Source: Stieleria mannarensis (GTDB taxonomy: Bacteria > Planctomycetota > Planctomycetia > Pirellulales > Pirellulaceae). Taken from it: 64,000 bases of DNA. This document shows, in pieces, positions 20,082 through 29,469 of the stretch. The first letter of the stretch is position 1, and each line of letters starts with the position of its first letter. The stretch covers positions 1 through 64,000 of the forward strand of contig NZ_JACEHH010000014.1 in the NCBI RefSeq assembly GCF_014154935.1, read 5' to 3'. The translations under genes were made by a program, and so were the position numbers. Under the pieces are notes generated by a model. It did not search any database. It was not told where the DNA came from and saw only the letters and a list, made by a program, of their open reading frames with translations.

Positions 20082-22702
20082 ATCAGAAACCGATTGCCGA
20101 ATGCATCGGTTCCTGGCTCGCCTTGCGACTGGCCGATGTCGATCTTGAGCACCGCATGGTCTTGGTGGAACCTTTCACACTCGCCCTCGAAGGCGGCGTC
20201 GGCGACACCACGTCGAATTTTCAGTCGGCGGCGTTCGATAGCGAGGCGGAGTACATTCGCTTGATCACCACGTTGTTGATCGACGCCTCGGAAGTCCCCG
20301 CGCAAGCGTCCGAGCTACTCGGACAGGTCGATGCGGATCGTCGCATTTTCATCGCCGCTCTGCTGCGTCAAATCAACTTTCCGAGCGCCCTGGGCGAATC
20401 AGTCTCGCGATTTTGGTTGACGCTACTGGACGACGAAGATCTGAACGTTGCTTCTTTGGCCATTTGGTGGCCGGATGATTACCCGGTGCCGGCAGATGGC
20501 CGTCAAGTGCTCGACACGGTCCAACGCGTCCAGCAGCGGCTATCGCAACATCGCGGCAAACTTGGCGAAGACGACTCGGGCAAATCGAAGGAAGAGGCTC
20601 AGATAAAACTGGCCGCAATCATTGGCGCTGTCGCAGATCATGTACCGCTCTCTGTGGCGCTCGAGTATTTCCCGAATGCACGTGCGGGTGAATTTTGCGA
20701 TTGGAGACCCTACCAAATTCACTTCACCGCGTGCACGATCGCAAGTCCAGAAGAACGCGCTGAAGCGATCGGGTTCATCAAGCGGTCTAAATCGAATGAA
20801 GAAGCTTGTCTGTTGATCGCCGCGGTGGCCCGAGATGGAGTCTCGCCAACCGACCTTGAATGGCTTCGACCCTACCTGGAAGTCAAAAACGACTACAGCC
20901 GACCCCAAGCGGCAAGTTTGATTGCCGCCAATGCTCCGGAGCAAGACTTGCGTGAGATCGTTGACGCGATCCTTTCCGAACGCAAAAAAGAGATCCGCTT
21001 GGGCGGCCAGATCATTCTTGACGAAATGATCAATGCCCGACGATCCACCGAATGGGCGGTGCAACGCGTGGTGGATCTGTCCACGCGTAAGAAACTGACC
21101 AAAGTCGAAAAGACTCGGATCGACCAAATTCGCAAATTGATCCCCAAACGTCTTCTCACCCTCGCAAAATCGAAACAGGAAACGGAATCGCCAGCACAGC
21201 AGACGATCGACACCGAACCACAAACCGAATCGCCGCAAGTCAGCCCGGTCAAGAAGCCTGGTTCGCATCACCCCCAGTTGGACTTTGAACAAATCTCGAA
21301 AACGTTCCGACAACTGACGGAATTGGTGGAGCAGCAAAAAGACGTTCACATCAGGATGATGCACTATGACGAGGTCCGCAGTGGCCGTTTGATTGAGTTG
21401 AATATCGAACACCACGCGACCAAGGGGTACGGCATCTCCAACAGACTCAACGACGACTTTCCGTTGACCGAGGTTTGGCAATCCTGGTACGAGTGCAAAA
21501 AACAGTCTGGCCTCCGTGAGTCATCAGTGCTGGAACAGATTTATGTCATGGTGCACTTGAACCGGCTTCGGAAGGCCGCCCCCATTCATTCGGAAAAGCA
21601 TCAGCCTTATCTCGACTTGTTTGTGTGGGATGATCCGCTTCTGCAATCCGAGGTTGCGAAGCACGTCTTCGGTGTCGTGTGTTGGCTTGCAAGCAAGAAT
21701 GCGAATGCTGCCGGCGCGCAGATGTTGCTCGATTATTTCGAAGGTTACCTCGCATCGATTCCCGAAGGCGTCTGGTTGGCCGATGCCGACCCGTATGCAA
21801 CACGATGCCGGAGTCGCCATTCCTCCGGACTGCCGATCGCTCTCGGTCGCTGGGAGCGATTGATCAATGATTATTTGCTCGGTTTCGATTGCCAATTTCC
21901 CCCCGACGTTGCGGAGCGATACTGGCAATTGCTTCGATTTGTCGATCAACCGGCCCAGGATGTGCCGAGTCTGCCGCCGCAGATGCACATCACAGCCGGT
22001 GCGTTCGGTGCCGGGAAAGCAACCGTCGCCGATCTACGGGAGACTTGGCGAACGTCTCGCATGGGCGGAAAACCCCTGCAAGAAGCGACCGACGTGGATG
22101 AAGGGGCCAACGTGATTCGAAAGCACGCCCAACCACGGGCAACGGAATACGATGCCGCCTTGAATGAGTTCATTGACGAATCCGTGGCAACGGCCCTGTT
22201 TCAGAAGTCAGATGATACCGACGACGCAATTCGAATCGCCGGGCGAATCCGCTCCTACCCAGGGATCACGCGTTTGATGGCGTTGCTCAAATCCTTGGGA
22301 AAGAAAAAGCTGTCACGATGGAATCGCCAAAAACGCAACGAGGTGACGAAAGCGAACGTACTGCTTCGGCAATTGATCGCCTACTCGATGCCGGGCGACG
22401 GAGAAACCTGGGAGCAGTTCGATTCGATCGTCCAACAGGCGCTCAACGAGAAACAGCTGGATGAAAAGAGGTTGCTGGAACTCGCCCTCGCTGCGCCTCA
22501 ATGGGCCCCGTGGATCGGGCGATCGATGTCACGAACCGGGCTTGTCGATGCCGTCGAATGGTTCATTCATCAGGCGGGTGAAGACTGGATTTACACCCCC
22601 CCCTGTTTGTCCGGCACAATTTCAGCCACGGCGATGTCGATGCATTCCCGACGATGGATCAAATCATCGAGTTGCCTGACCAGGCGTATCAGGTGTGGCT
22701 GA
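20051..22702 (+). CDS. Middle fragment of DUF4132-like protein
   Basis: About 880 residues, open from 20024 in this frame with the first start at TTG 20051. The N-terminal half is HEAT-like and helical (for example LAAIIGAVADHVPLSVALEYF and EQDLREIVDAILSERKKEI). A Lys/Gln/Pro-rich hinge follows near residues 365-410. The second half has mixed sequence such as QISKTFRQLTELVEQQ and IEHHATKGYGISNRLND. The final 30 residues after WIYTPP are Ser/Arg/Cys-rich and out of frame. The TTG start is an artefact of the upstream break, not a natural start. Confidence 0.55.
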   Translation: MRVALEAQLLNQKPIAECIGSWLALRLADVDLEHRMVLVEPFTLALEGGVGDTTSNFQSAAFDSEAEYIRLITTLLIDASEVPAQASELLGQVDADRRIFIAALLRQINFPSALGESVSRFWLTLLDDEDLNVASLAIWWPDDYPVPADGRQVLDTVQRVQQRLSQHRGKLGEDDSGKSKEEAQIKLAAIIGAVADHVPLSVALEYFPNARAGEFCDWRPYQIHFTACTIASPEERAEAIGFIKRSKSNEEACLLIAAVARDGVSPTDLEWLRPYLEVKNDYSRPQAASLIAANAPEQDLREIVDAILSERKKEIRLGGQIILDEMINARRSTEWAVQRVVDLSTRKKLTKVEKTRIDQIRKLIPKRLLTLAKSKQETESPAQQTIDTEPQTESPQVSPVKKPGSHHPQLDFEQISKTFRQLTELVEQQKDVHIRMMHYDEVRSGRLIELNIEHHATKGYGISNRLNDDFPLTEVWQSWYECKKQSGLRESSVLEQIYVMVHLNRLRKAAPIHSEKHQPYLDLFVWDDPLLQSEVAKHVFGVVCWLASKNANAAGAQMLLDYFEGYLASIPEGVWLADADPYATRCRSRHSSGLPIALGRWERLINDYLLGFDCQFPPDVAERYWQLLRFVDQPAQDVPSLPPQMHITAGAFGAGKATVADLRETWRTSRMGGKPLQEATDVDEGANVIRKHAQPRATEYDAALNEFIDESVATALFQKSDDTDDAIRIAGRIRSYPGITRLMALLKSLGKKKLSRWNRQKRNEVTKANVLLRQLIAYSMPGDGETWEQFDSIVQQALNEKQLDEKRLLELALAAPQWAPWIGRSMSRTGLVDAVEWFIHQAGEDWIYTPPCLSGTISATAMSMHSRRWIKSSSCLTRRIRCG

Positions 22703-24039
22703 AAAGCAGATCCATCGACTCGGATATTGATTCAGAAGCGGATGTCTTCGTCGACATGGAATGGTTCGAACGCGCATCGCGAGAAATCGACGCCGCCCAC
22801 TGGATGGAATTGGAAGAGTGCTTGCCCGCCATCGCTACGCCGCAACGCGTGACGCAGATCCGGACGATCACCGAAGCACTGCGGGGCGAGACGAATCCGC
22901 AAACGCTTCGCAAGCGGATTGAGTCGGAGATGAATGGAATCGATGTTCAAGCACTCGCCCTGATTCCGGTGACCAGCGGTGACGGGCGTGAAAGCGATTT
23001 GGCCGAGCGAATGAGGATTTTGCAGGAACACCTCCGCGCCGCGAAACGACTCAAGTCCAGCAAACGCGATCAGGCAATCAGCGTGAATCGACACGCGCGC
23101 GAGACACTCGCCAAGCGCGCCGGCATGAACGATCCCCAGCGGCTGGAATGGTTCGCCATGATCGACATCCAAGATCGGATCGACGCCGTCTCGCCGATCG
23201 AGATGGACGACACGAGAATGGAACTGGTTGTCCAAGCCAATGGCCAGCCGAGCATCAAAGTCACGAAGGCTGGCAAGTCGCAGAAATCCATTCCCGCCAA
23301 ACTTGGCAAGACGCCCAAGGTGAAGAAACTCAAGGAGTTGCACAAGGAGCTGCGCACCCAAAGCCGACAAGTCGTCCAGTCCTTGGAACAAGCGATGGTG
23401 ACGGGGGCAACCTTCGAATCCGCCGAACTGCAACGACTGCTTCAAAACGGGCTGATCGGTCCGCCACTGAGGTCGTTGTTGTTGCTGCACGACCAACAGC
23501 TGGGATTCCCCCGATTGGTTGATGGCCGCCTTGCGTTGGCCCAGATTGGCGGGCGAGAATTCCCCGTCGATCGTGAATCACAGTGCCGGATTGCCCATGT
23601 CGCTGATCTCGCCGAAATAGATTGTTTGAAAGAGTGGAGAAATGCGCTGGCCGATCGCGTCCAAGCAATCCGGCAAGTGGATCGTGAACTGTTCCAACCG
23701 ACCAAAGCCGAATTGGCGTCCGAAAAGCCGTCAATCACCCGTTTCGCGGATTACCCACTTCGTGAGGACCAGACCCACGCGATCTTACTAAAAATGAACT
23801 GGCGTTCCGATCGGTATGAAACCCCGTTCACCTATGTCCAGGATCACCCGTCTTCCAACGTCACGAGTGTCGCAGAGCTCGATTTTCCGCCCGGCGACGC
23901 GGATCACGTGTGTATCAAGGAGGTGTGGTTTGCCGATCCGCAACACGCTGCGATCGCATTCAATGACGTCGATCGTCGTGTGATGAGCGAGACGATTCGA
24001 CAGATCAATCAGATCGCAACCTCGGCTGAAACCGATTGA
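22654..24039 (+). CDS. C-terminal fragment carrying DUF4132-like domain
   Basis: 461 residues from ATG 22654, but the same frame is open further upstream and encodes LFVRHNFSHGDVDAFPT, so the true sequence enters from the C8 tract. From about residue 220 it carries DUF4132-type features: a Lys-rich KKLKELHKELRTQSRQ segment, then LEQAMVTGATFESAELQRLL. Next come LRSLLLLHDQQLGFPRLVDG, RIAHVADLAEIDCLKEWRNAL and QVDRELFQPTKAE. DUF4132 occurs in MolR-like proteins and has no established biochemical function. The gene ends 158 bp before the convergent cytochrome gene. Confidence 0.65.
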   Translation: MDQIIELPDQAYQVWLKSRSIDSDIDSEADVFVDMEWFERASREIDAAHWMELEECLPAIATPQRVTQIRTITEALRGETNPQTLRKRIESEMNGIDVQALALIPVTSGDGRESDLAERMRILQEHLRAAKRLKSSKRDQAISVNRHARETLAKRAGMNDPQRLEWFAMIDIQDRIDAVSPIEMDDTRMELVVQANGQPSIKVTKAGKSQKSIPAKLGKTPKVKKLKELHKELRTQSRQVVQSLEQAMVTGATFESAELQRLLQNGLIGPPLRSLLLLHDQQLGFPRLVDGRLALAQIGGREFPVDRESQCRIAHVADLAEIDCLKEWRNALADRVQAIRQVDRELFQPTKAELASEKPSITRFADYPLREDQTHAILLKMNWRSDRYETPFTYVQDHPSSNVTSVAELDFPPGDADHVCIKEVWFADPQHAAIAFNDVDRRVMSETIRQINQIATSAETD

Positions 24040-24070
24040 ATCACATGCGTCTGTTGGTCATAACATTGAG

Positions 24071-24172
24071 TGGTCAAAAAAATAAGGCTGGCGATCCAGA
24101 ACCGCGTCTCCATCCGACGGTTCCCATTTTTTGACCAACTCATTTTTTGACCAACTCATTTTTTGACCAACT
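24071..24172. repeat. Family E element: one forward, three inverted motifs
   Basis: One forward TGGTCAAAAAAATA copy at 24071, a spacer, then three inverted copies of CATTTTTTGACCAACT at 24124-24172. It has the same motif family and architecture as 18741-18841, so the DUF4132-like gene is bracketed by two family E elements. Confidence 0.8.
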
Positions 24173-24184
24173 CTCCACCCAATC

Positions 24185-27115
24185 TCACTCCAATTCCACC
24201 TGCGTCGGCGACATCAGGTAACCGATCAGATCGCGGATTTGTGTTTCGGTCAGTGTCGTCAGTAATCCATCGGGCATCGGCGAGAGCGTCGTTTCTTTGA
24301 CGTTTTCGATCGAATCGATGGGCAGCGTTTCTTGGCGGGATTGCGTTTGGATGACCATGGTTTTGTCGTTCTTGGAAACCACCAAACCGTTCAAGACGCG
24401 ACCGTCGTCCAGCAACACGATGGTCATGCGGTGATCTTTTCCGACGACCGCGCTGGGGTCGAGAATATTCTCCAGCAGGTACTCCAAACTGGATCGCTGG
24501 GCGCCGGTCAAGTCGGGGCCGATCTTTTCTCCGTCACCGAACAACCGATGGCACTGCGAACACGTCTTTTTGAACAGCACGCGACCGGCGGACAGATCGG
24601 CATCCGCGAGCACATCACCGGAAAGCTGTTGCTTCATCGCGTTGATCTTCTCGCGGCGATCGGAGGGCGAGTCGCGCAGGGCCCCCCAAGCCTCGGTCAG
24701 TTTTTCGCGCAAGGCATCATCACCGAATCCCAGAATCTGGCGGGCGTGGAACGCGGTGACGTCGCCGCGCGGAATCGGGTCTTTGTCGGCGTCGATTCGA
24801 TCCAACAGTGCCGCCGCGAAGCTCGGCCGGGAGACCAGGATTTCGATCAATTGGGGGCGGTCGCTGATATGGAACCGCCGGTACATTTTGGCCAGTTTTT
24901 CAGCGACGGCCGGATCGTTGTACAGCGACAATCCCTGAGCCGCGGTCGCATTCAATTCACGTTGTCCGAGCAGCGACTCGCAAATTTCACGCAAATCGTC
25001 CGGCCGGGCGCTGATCAAGCTCCTCAGCGCCGATTGACGCGTCTGCAGCGGAACCTTCGATGATTTAACGATGTCGCGCAATTCATCGATCGCTCGGCCG
25101 TCGCCGAACAGCAAATTCAATTCACGCACCAGATCGGGATCGTCCGCTGCGGCTTGGCTTTGGGAGAACGCCGACCAGCCATCGGGCACGGGAACTTTCA
25201 ACCAGCCGCGATAGGCTTCGGACATGCCGCGAAGAACACTGGTTTGGAGTGTTGCCGGCAAGTCAAGTGAAACACTCAGCAGATTGTCCAGGGGCTGCGG
25301 CGTTGATTCTACTTTCGTCGCCAGTCCACGTGTGATCCAGCGCAAAGTGTCGGGCCAACGGCAGCGTGCCGCCACATCGACCAACGCCGCCGGATCGTTT
25401 TCGACCAAGGGCATCAATCCGAACCAGACCATCATCGGCAGATCGCGATCGTCGGCGTATTGCCCGTGAGCGACAATCTCGGCTGCGATGTCTGCGCGAT
25501 GTTCGACGGGTAATCGCTGCAACGTGGACGCCAGAGTCAACTGGACAAGACCGGAGGTGTCGTCGATTGCCGTTTGCTTGAGTGCCGCCAACGTCTCGGG
25601 ATCATCGGGATAGGTCGCATCACGCAGTGGTCCCATGAAGGTGTCCAGCGGCCAGTGGTCGGTCAACAGCCGGATCGCCCAGACGCGGACGTGTTCATCG
25701 CGATCGGTCAGCAACCCACGCAGTTGCCGGGGCGTGGTTTTCCCGGCCTGGTAGTCACGCCAAAGCTGTGGCAGCGTTCCTTCGCCGGCCAAACACACGG
25801 GTTTGGCGAACGCGACGCTGGGCTTTTTGCCCGCGGTGTAGCTGATCTTGTAAACACGCCCGCTGGTTCGATGGACACCGGTGTGATCGTGGCACTCACC
25901 GGTGTCGCTCCAGTCCAAAACATAGACATCGCCGTCGGGACCGACGCTGATTTCGATGCCGCGAAAGAACGGGTCTTGGGAAATGAAGAAATCCGGTTGG
26001 TGGCTGGCCGAATACCCGGCGCCTTGGCGACGGAGCGATTCGACGTTGGCCCGCAAGCCGTGCATGTTCAATGTGAACAGTTTGTCGTGGTACTGTTTCG
26101 GCCAACGATCCGATTGATAGATCATCATGCCGATGTGCGCGTGGCCGCCGCCGAGATCGTTAGCGGCTCCGGCGCGACTCTTGGTCCAAGACCCCGAACG
26201 ATCGTAATGGTAGTGATCGGCGATCATGTCCAACCGCTCAAACACCAACGGGTTCGGGCTCTCGCCGAAGGACTCGATGAAATGCGCACCGGGGATGCTA
26301 TGCCAAAGGTGGCCGATCACCGTGTTGATGAAAAACAACTCTCCGTTAGCGTCCCAGTCGGATCCCCAGGGATTGACCGTCCCGTGGTTCAGGACTTCGA
26401 CGGTCTTTCGCTGGGGATGGTACCGCCACATGCCGCCATCGATCGGGACCCTGCGATCGTCAGGCGTCCCGGGGACGCCCAGATTTCCGGGACAGGAATG
26501 GCCGCATCGTCCGTACAGCCAGCCGTCGGGCCCCCAACGCAGACCGTTGGCAAAGTTGTGGTAATTGCTTTGCGAAACCGTGAATCCGTCCAACACCACT
26601 TCGGGCGGACCGTCGGGAACGTCATCGCCGTCGGCATCGGGGACAAACAACAACTGTGGCGGGCACATCAACCAAACACCGCCGCGACCGACTTCGACGC
26701 TGGTCAGCATTTGCACTTTGTCGGTGAACACCTTGCGTGATTCGGCGTGTCCATCGCCGTCGCGGTCATTCAAAATGATCACTCGGTCTCGCAGCGAGAG
26801 GTCGAAGTGTTGCGTGCGATCGGAATACGTGTAGTTCTCGGCCACCCACATCCGTCCGCGCTCGTCCCAGGCCATCGCGATCGGATTGCGAACTTCGGGT
26901 TCACTGGCGTAAACGGTCGCCCGAAAGCCGTCGGGCAACTTCATCGTCGCGGCCGCCTGGTCCGCCGGCATCGGACTGGCCTGCGAATCCGCTTCGTTAT
27001 TGAACACGGGCGGAAAATCATCGGCGGTGCAATTGCCGGCGAGACAAGCGATGAGAGCAGTCGCCGCGACGCAGATGGAAAATGAGTGAGCGATCGAATT
27101 GCAGCGGTGGTACAC
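24185..27115 (-). CDS. PVC-type secreted dehydrogenase/cytochrome c, paralogue
   Basis: A 976-residue paralogue of the 15723-18683 gene, starting at GTG. A signal peptide lies near residues 8-31 (SFSICVAATALIACLAG). The propeller part includes MAWDERGRMWVAENYTY and ILNDRDGDGHAES. A conserved WSDTGECHDHTGVHRTSGRVY segment is followed by HEAT-like repeats (about 430-830) and a haem domain with CSQCHRLFGDGEKIGPDL. The C-terminus reads SPMPDGLLTTLTETQIRDLIGYL, typical of this family. It is probably periplasmic or surface-located. The 3' end is duplicated in decayed form at 18871-19015. The downstream-facing neighbour at 27223 is on the same strand upstream, about 110 bp away. Confidence 0.85.
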   Translation of the reverse strand: MYHRCNSIAHSFSICVAATALIACLAGNCTADDFPPVFNNEADSQASPMPADQAAATMKLPDGFRATVYASEPEVRNPIAMAWDERGRMWVAENYTYSDRTQHFDLSLRDRVIILNDRDGDGHAESRKVFTDKVQMLTSVEVGRGGVWLMCPPQLLFVPDADGDDVPDGPPEVVLDGFTVSQSNYHNFANGLRWGPDGWLYGRCGHSCPGNLGVPGTPDDRRVPIDGGMWRYHPQRKTVEVLNHGTVNPWGSDWDANGELFFINTVIGHLWHSIPGAHFIESFGESPNPLVFERLDMIADHYHYDRSGSWTKSRAGAANDLGGGHAHIGMMIYQSDRWPKQYHDKLFTLNMHGLRANVESLRRQGAGYSASHQPDFFISQDPFFRGIEISVGPDGDVYVLDWSDTGECHDHTGVHRTSGRVYKISYTAGKKPSVAFAKPVCLAGEGTLPQLWRDYQAGKTTPRQLRGLLTDRDEHVRVWAIRLLTDHWPLDTFMGPLRDATYPDDPETLAALKQTAIDDTSGLVQLTLASTLQRLPVEHRADIAAEIVAHGQYADDRDLPMMVWFGLMPLVENDPAALVDVAARCRWPDTLRWITRGLATKVESTPQPLDNLLSVSLDLPATLQTSVLRGMSEAYRGWLKVPVPDGWSAFSQSQAAADDPDLVRELNLLFGDGRAIDELRDIVKSSKVPLQTRQSALRSLISARPDDLREICESLLGQRELNATAAQGLSLYNDPAVAEKLAKMYRRFHISDRPQLIEILVSRPSFAAALLDRIDADKDPIPRGDVTAFHARQILGFGDDALREKLTEAWGALRDSPSDRREKINAMKQQLSGDVLADADLSAGRVLFKKTCSQCHRLFGDGEKIGPDLTGAQRSSLEYLLENILDPSAVVGKDHRMTIVLLDDGRVLNGLVVSKNDKTMVIQTQSRQETLPIDSIENVKETTLSPMPDGLLTTLTETQIRDLIGYLMSPTQVELE

Positions 27116-27222
27116 GTCCGAGAACTCGCGTGGATCAATAGGGAGGGAACAGCCAAACGCGGCAGGGGCAGCCGAACACTATAGCAGCAACCAGCCAGCA
27201 GGGCCGCAATTCGCAGCCCCCG

Positions 27223-28572
27223 CTACGCTGGCTCGCCGATCGGCAGCATCACCGTAAACACCGTGCCTTGGTCACTGGATCGGAAATCGATGCTGCCGTC
27301 GTGTTGGCGAATGATCTTGTCGCACAGCGCCAGGCCCATTCCGGTACCCTCGCTGCGGGTGGTGAAGTAGGGGTCGAAGACTTGGGACTGGATCTCGGCG
27401 GGAATCCCTGATCCCGTGTCGCTGACCGCAATTGTCACGCTGCCGTCGCCTCCGCGGACGTCAAACCGAAGCGTTCCGCCGTCGGGCATGGCCGCCAGGG
27501 CATTGATCGCAAGGTTCAAAAAGACCTGCTCCAGCCGGGTCGAATCGGCTTGGATCGTGCCGACCATTTCCGCGGGCGGATCGACGACCAACTTAACGTT
27601 TTGATGTTCGGCTTGGGGACGCAGCAGTCGCGTCAGCTTCTCAATCAAGAACACGACATCCACCGGGGCACGTCCGAGTTCGGCGACGGAGGCATAGCTG
27701 CGAAAACCGTCCAGGACATCGTTGATGCGTCGCACCTCGGTGTTCAAAATATCCAGCAGTTCGGCGACTTCGTGATCTTCGCTTTCATGATCCAATCGTT
27801 CGCACAACAATTGGATGTGCAGCGAAAGGGCGCTGAGCGGATTTTTGATCTCGTGTTGCAATCCGGCCGCCAGGGAACCGAGCCCCATGTAGCGTTCCAT
27901 CCGCCGCAGTCGTTCCTCCATCAGCGTTTTTTCGGTGACGTCGCGGAGGTGGATCACCATGCCGATTTGATCGTTGTGGCGGTTGTGCAGCATCGTGCAC
28001 CCGGCGCGGAGTGTGGCTTGGTGACCGTTTCGGGTCACGCAATAGTCACGGTCTCGGATCGGGTGATGGTACGTCGTGATCTCGGTACAGATCGCATCCA
28101 ACAGGGCGTGTTGGGGGCCGATTTCGGACAGCCGGATGCCGACGCCGTCGCCGTCGAGCCCGATCAGCTCTCGGCCGCTGGGATTGGTGCTAGTGATGAC
28201 GGCGTTCTTGTCGGTGGTGATGACGCCGACGTCCATGCTGGCCAAGATGTCCGCCGAGAGAACCCGCACGTCCTTGAGTGTTCGTTCGCTGCTCAGGTAA
28301 CCACGTACGACCAAGGCGAACGCGATGGCGGTGGCGATGATGTTCAGGACCAGCACGATCGACAACCCGCTCTGCAGACTGAGATCGCCGGAAAGTTCCT
28401 GGGCAACTTGCAAATCGCTCTCGGGCAAATGCTGAATCAGCCGCGCCACGATCTCCTGTTCGCGACGAACGTTGGACAGGATCCAAGCGGTAACGGAGAC
28501 GGCGACCAGACTGAGCAGCGCCAGCCCGAAGGCGAAGCGACGAACCCCTCGTCCGTCGTGGGAATCAAACAT
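27223..28572 (-). CDS. PAS-domain sensor histidine kinase
   Basis: About 450 residues from ATG 28572 (MFDSHDGRGVRRFAFGLALL); an ATG at 28617 would add 15 residues. Two TM helices (ALLSLVAVSVTAWILS and LSIVLVLNIIATAIAFAL) bracket a short periplasmic loop of about 40 residues. A PAS domain follows (MDVGVITTDKNAVITSTNP). The HisKA H-box is LQHEIKNPLSALSLHIQLL with the phospho-accepting His. The ATPase domain shows NLAINALAAMPDGG (N box), DTGSGIP (G1) and TTRSEGTGMGLALC (G2), as in NtrB-like kinases. No response regulator is adjacent, so it is an orphan in this window. The carbonic-anhydrase-like gene ends 78 bp upstream of the start, so joint transcription is possible and a link to carbon sensing is only a guess. 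Confidence 0.9.
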   Translation of the reverse strand: MFDSHDGRGVRRFAFGLALLSLVAVSVTAWILSNVRREQEIVARLIQHLPESDLQVAQELSGDLSLQSGLSIVLVLNIIATAIAFALVVRGYLSSERTLKDVRVLSADILASMDVGVITTDKNAVITSTNPSGRELIGLDGDGVGIRLSEIGPQHALLDAICTEITTYHHPIRDRDYCVTRNGHQATLRAGCTMLHNRHNDQIGMVIHLRDVTEKTLMEERLRRMERYMGLGSLAAGLQHEIKNPLSALSLHIQLLCERLDHESEDHEVAELLDILNTEVRRINDVLDGFRSYASVAELGRAPVDVVFLIEKLTRLLRPQAEHQNVKLVVDPPAEMVGTIQADSTRLEQVFLNLAINALAAMPDGGTLRFDVRGGDGSVTIAVSDTGSGIPAEIQSQVFDPYFTTRSEGTGMGLALCDKIIRQHDGSIDFRSSDQGTVFTVMLPIGEPA

Positions 28573-28650
28573 CGTGCGCTGCAGTAGATAGAACGGCTGT
28601 CGGAATGGACCAATCAAAGGTGCGATTTTAGCCGCTGCGGCAAGGGGAGA

Positions 28651-29292
28651 TTATGAGATCCGTTTCCTCGGCGCGATTTTTTCGATCGTCACGAACTGAT
28701 GCGACATCGGGACATAGGCCAGGACACGTGCCGATCGGTCATCGACGACCCAGCCATGCAGTCGCAGTTGGCCGGTGGCCAGTCGATTGCGGATAAACGG
28801 ATACGACCTCAAGTTTTCGAGTTGGTAGAGGGTGTGCTCACAAATCATCAACGTTTGCCGCTCGCTTTCGGTCGTGTAGTGGTAGAAACGATCTACCACC
28901 CGACGCGCGTTTGCCATGAATCGACACCCCGGATCGGAGTCGCCATTAAGAATCGGCTGTTTCATCCAATACCGCACCACCCGACAACAGAGGTGACTGC
29001 AGACAATCACCTCACGCACCCGCTGTAGCACAATCGCGTACTCGATGCCGGCCACGGTCGAATCGTAGGGCTGGTCCGAACGCGGGATAGAGGCGGCCAG
29101 GTTTTGCACGACCGTGCATTGCCCCGGATCGGCGAACGACAGCATGTCGGGAGCAAGGTCATGTTCGGCGCAACCGACGATCAGAATTCCCGGCGGTGAC
29201 GATCGAACCGACTCACGCAAGTCCGCGAGTGTGCCAAATTCAGCAGAGGCAAATCGGTGCAGGTGTTTTTTCAATTGGATACGTCGATGCAT
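28651..29292 (-). CDS. Degenerate beta-carbonic anhydrase-like protein
   Basis: A 213-residue protein with the beta-carbonic anhydrase layout: GILIVGCAEHDLAP, then VVQNLAASIP (family VVRNAGN), then GIEYAIVLQRVREVIVCSHLCC (family EYAV...VVCGHSxCG). The zinc-ligand pattern Cys41, His100, Cys103 has nearly the spacing of classic enzymes (E. coli Can C42, H98, C101). The catalytic Asp-Arg dyad (CxDxR) is not kept: the sequence is C-A-E-H-D. It may therefore be inactive or altered, perhaps a bicarbonate- or zinc-binding regulator. It diverges from dabA across 462 bp, which ties it to inorganic carbon handling. Family assignment is good; activity is doubtful. Confidence 0.7.
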   Translation of the reverse strand: MHRRIQLKKHLHRFASAEFGTLADLRESVRSSPPGILIVGCAEHDLAPDMLSFADPGQCTVVQNLAASIPRSDQPYDSTVAGIEYAIVLQRVREVIVCSHLCCRVVRYWMKQPILNGDSDPGCRFMANARRVVDRFYHYTTESERQTLMICEHTLYQLENLRSYPFIRNRLATGQLRLHGWVVDDRSARVLAYVPMSHQFVTIEKIAPRKRIS

Positions 29293-29469
29293 CGCCCGCC
29301 TCAGGGAATTGATCTGTCTTGGTCCGATTCATCCGGCGACGCATACGACATGCCAATGCATTCCCAGGGGGCAAACGCTGAGCGACTTGCCCAAGCACGG
29401 CAGAACGTGATGCAATTCAATGCACGTTCTGCAAACGGCTGCAGGGCAAGGGGACCGTAGTGCTCACCG

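Larger units (their letters stand above)
19233..24039 (+). pseudogene. DUF4132-like giant gene split by two frame breaks
   Basis: Three consecutive frames on one strand read as one protein of about 1,600 residues. Break 1 lies within about 20000-20055. The simplest repair is one extra G in the G5 run at 20025-20029, joining ...SATDGG to PKAIAAVLRVALEAQLL. Break 2 is at the C8 run 22596-22603, where one extra C joins WIYTPP directly to LFVRHNFSHGDVDAFPTMDQ. The C-terminal part resembles DUF4132, from recall of the family. Explanations, in order of preference: assembly error in homopolymers, real inactivation, or phase variation. The gene lies between two cytochrome paralogues and beside a decayed duplicate of one of them, which looks like an acquired segment. 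Confidence 0.7.

Noticed and set aside
24124-24172. Three short CATTTTTTGACCAACT repeats as CRISPR or iterons
   Set aside because: Units are too short and directly abutting, and an inverted partner exists; no replication gene is nearby.
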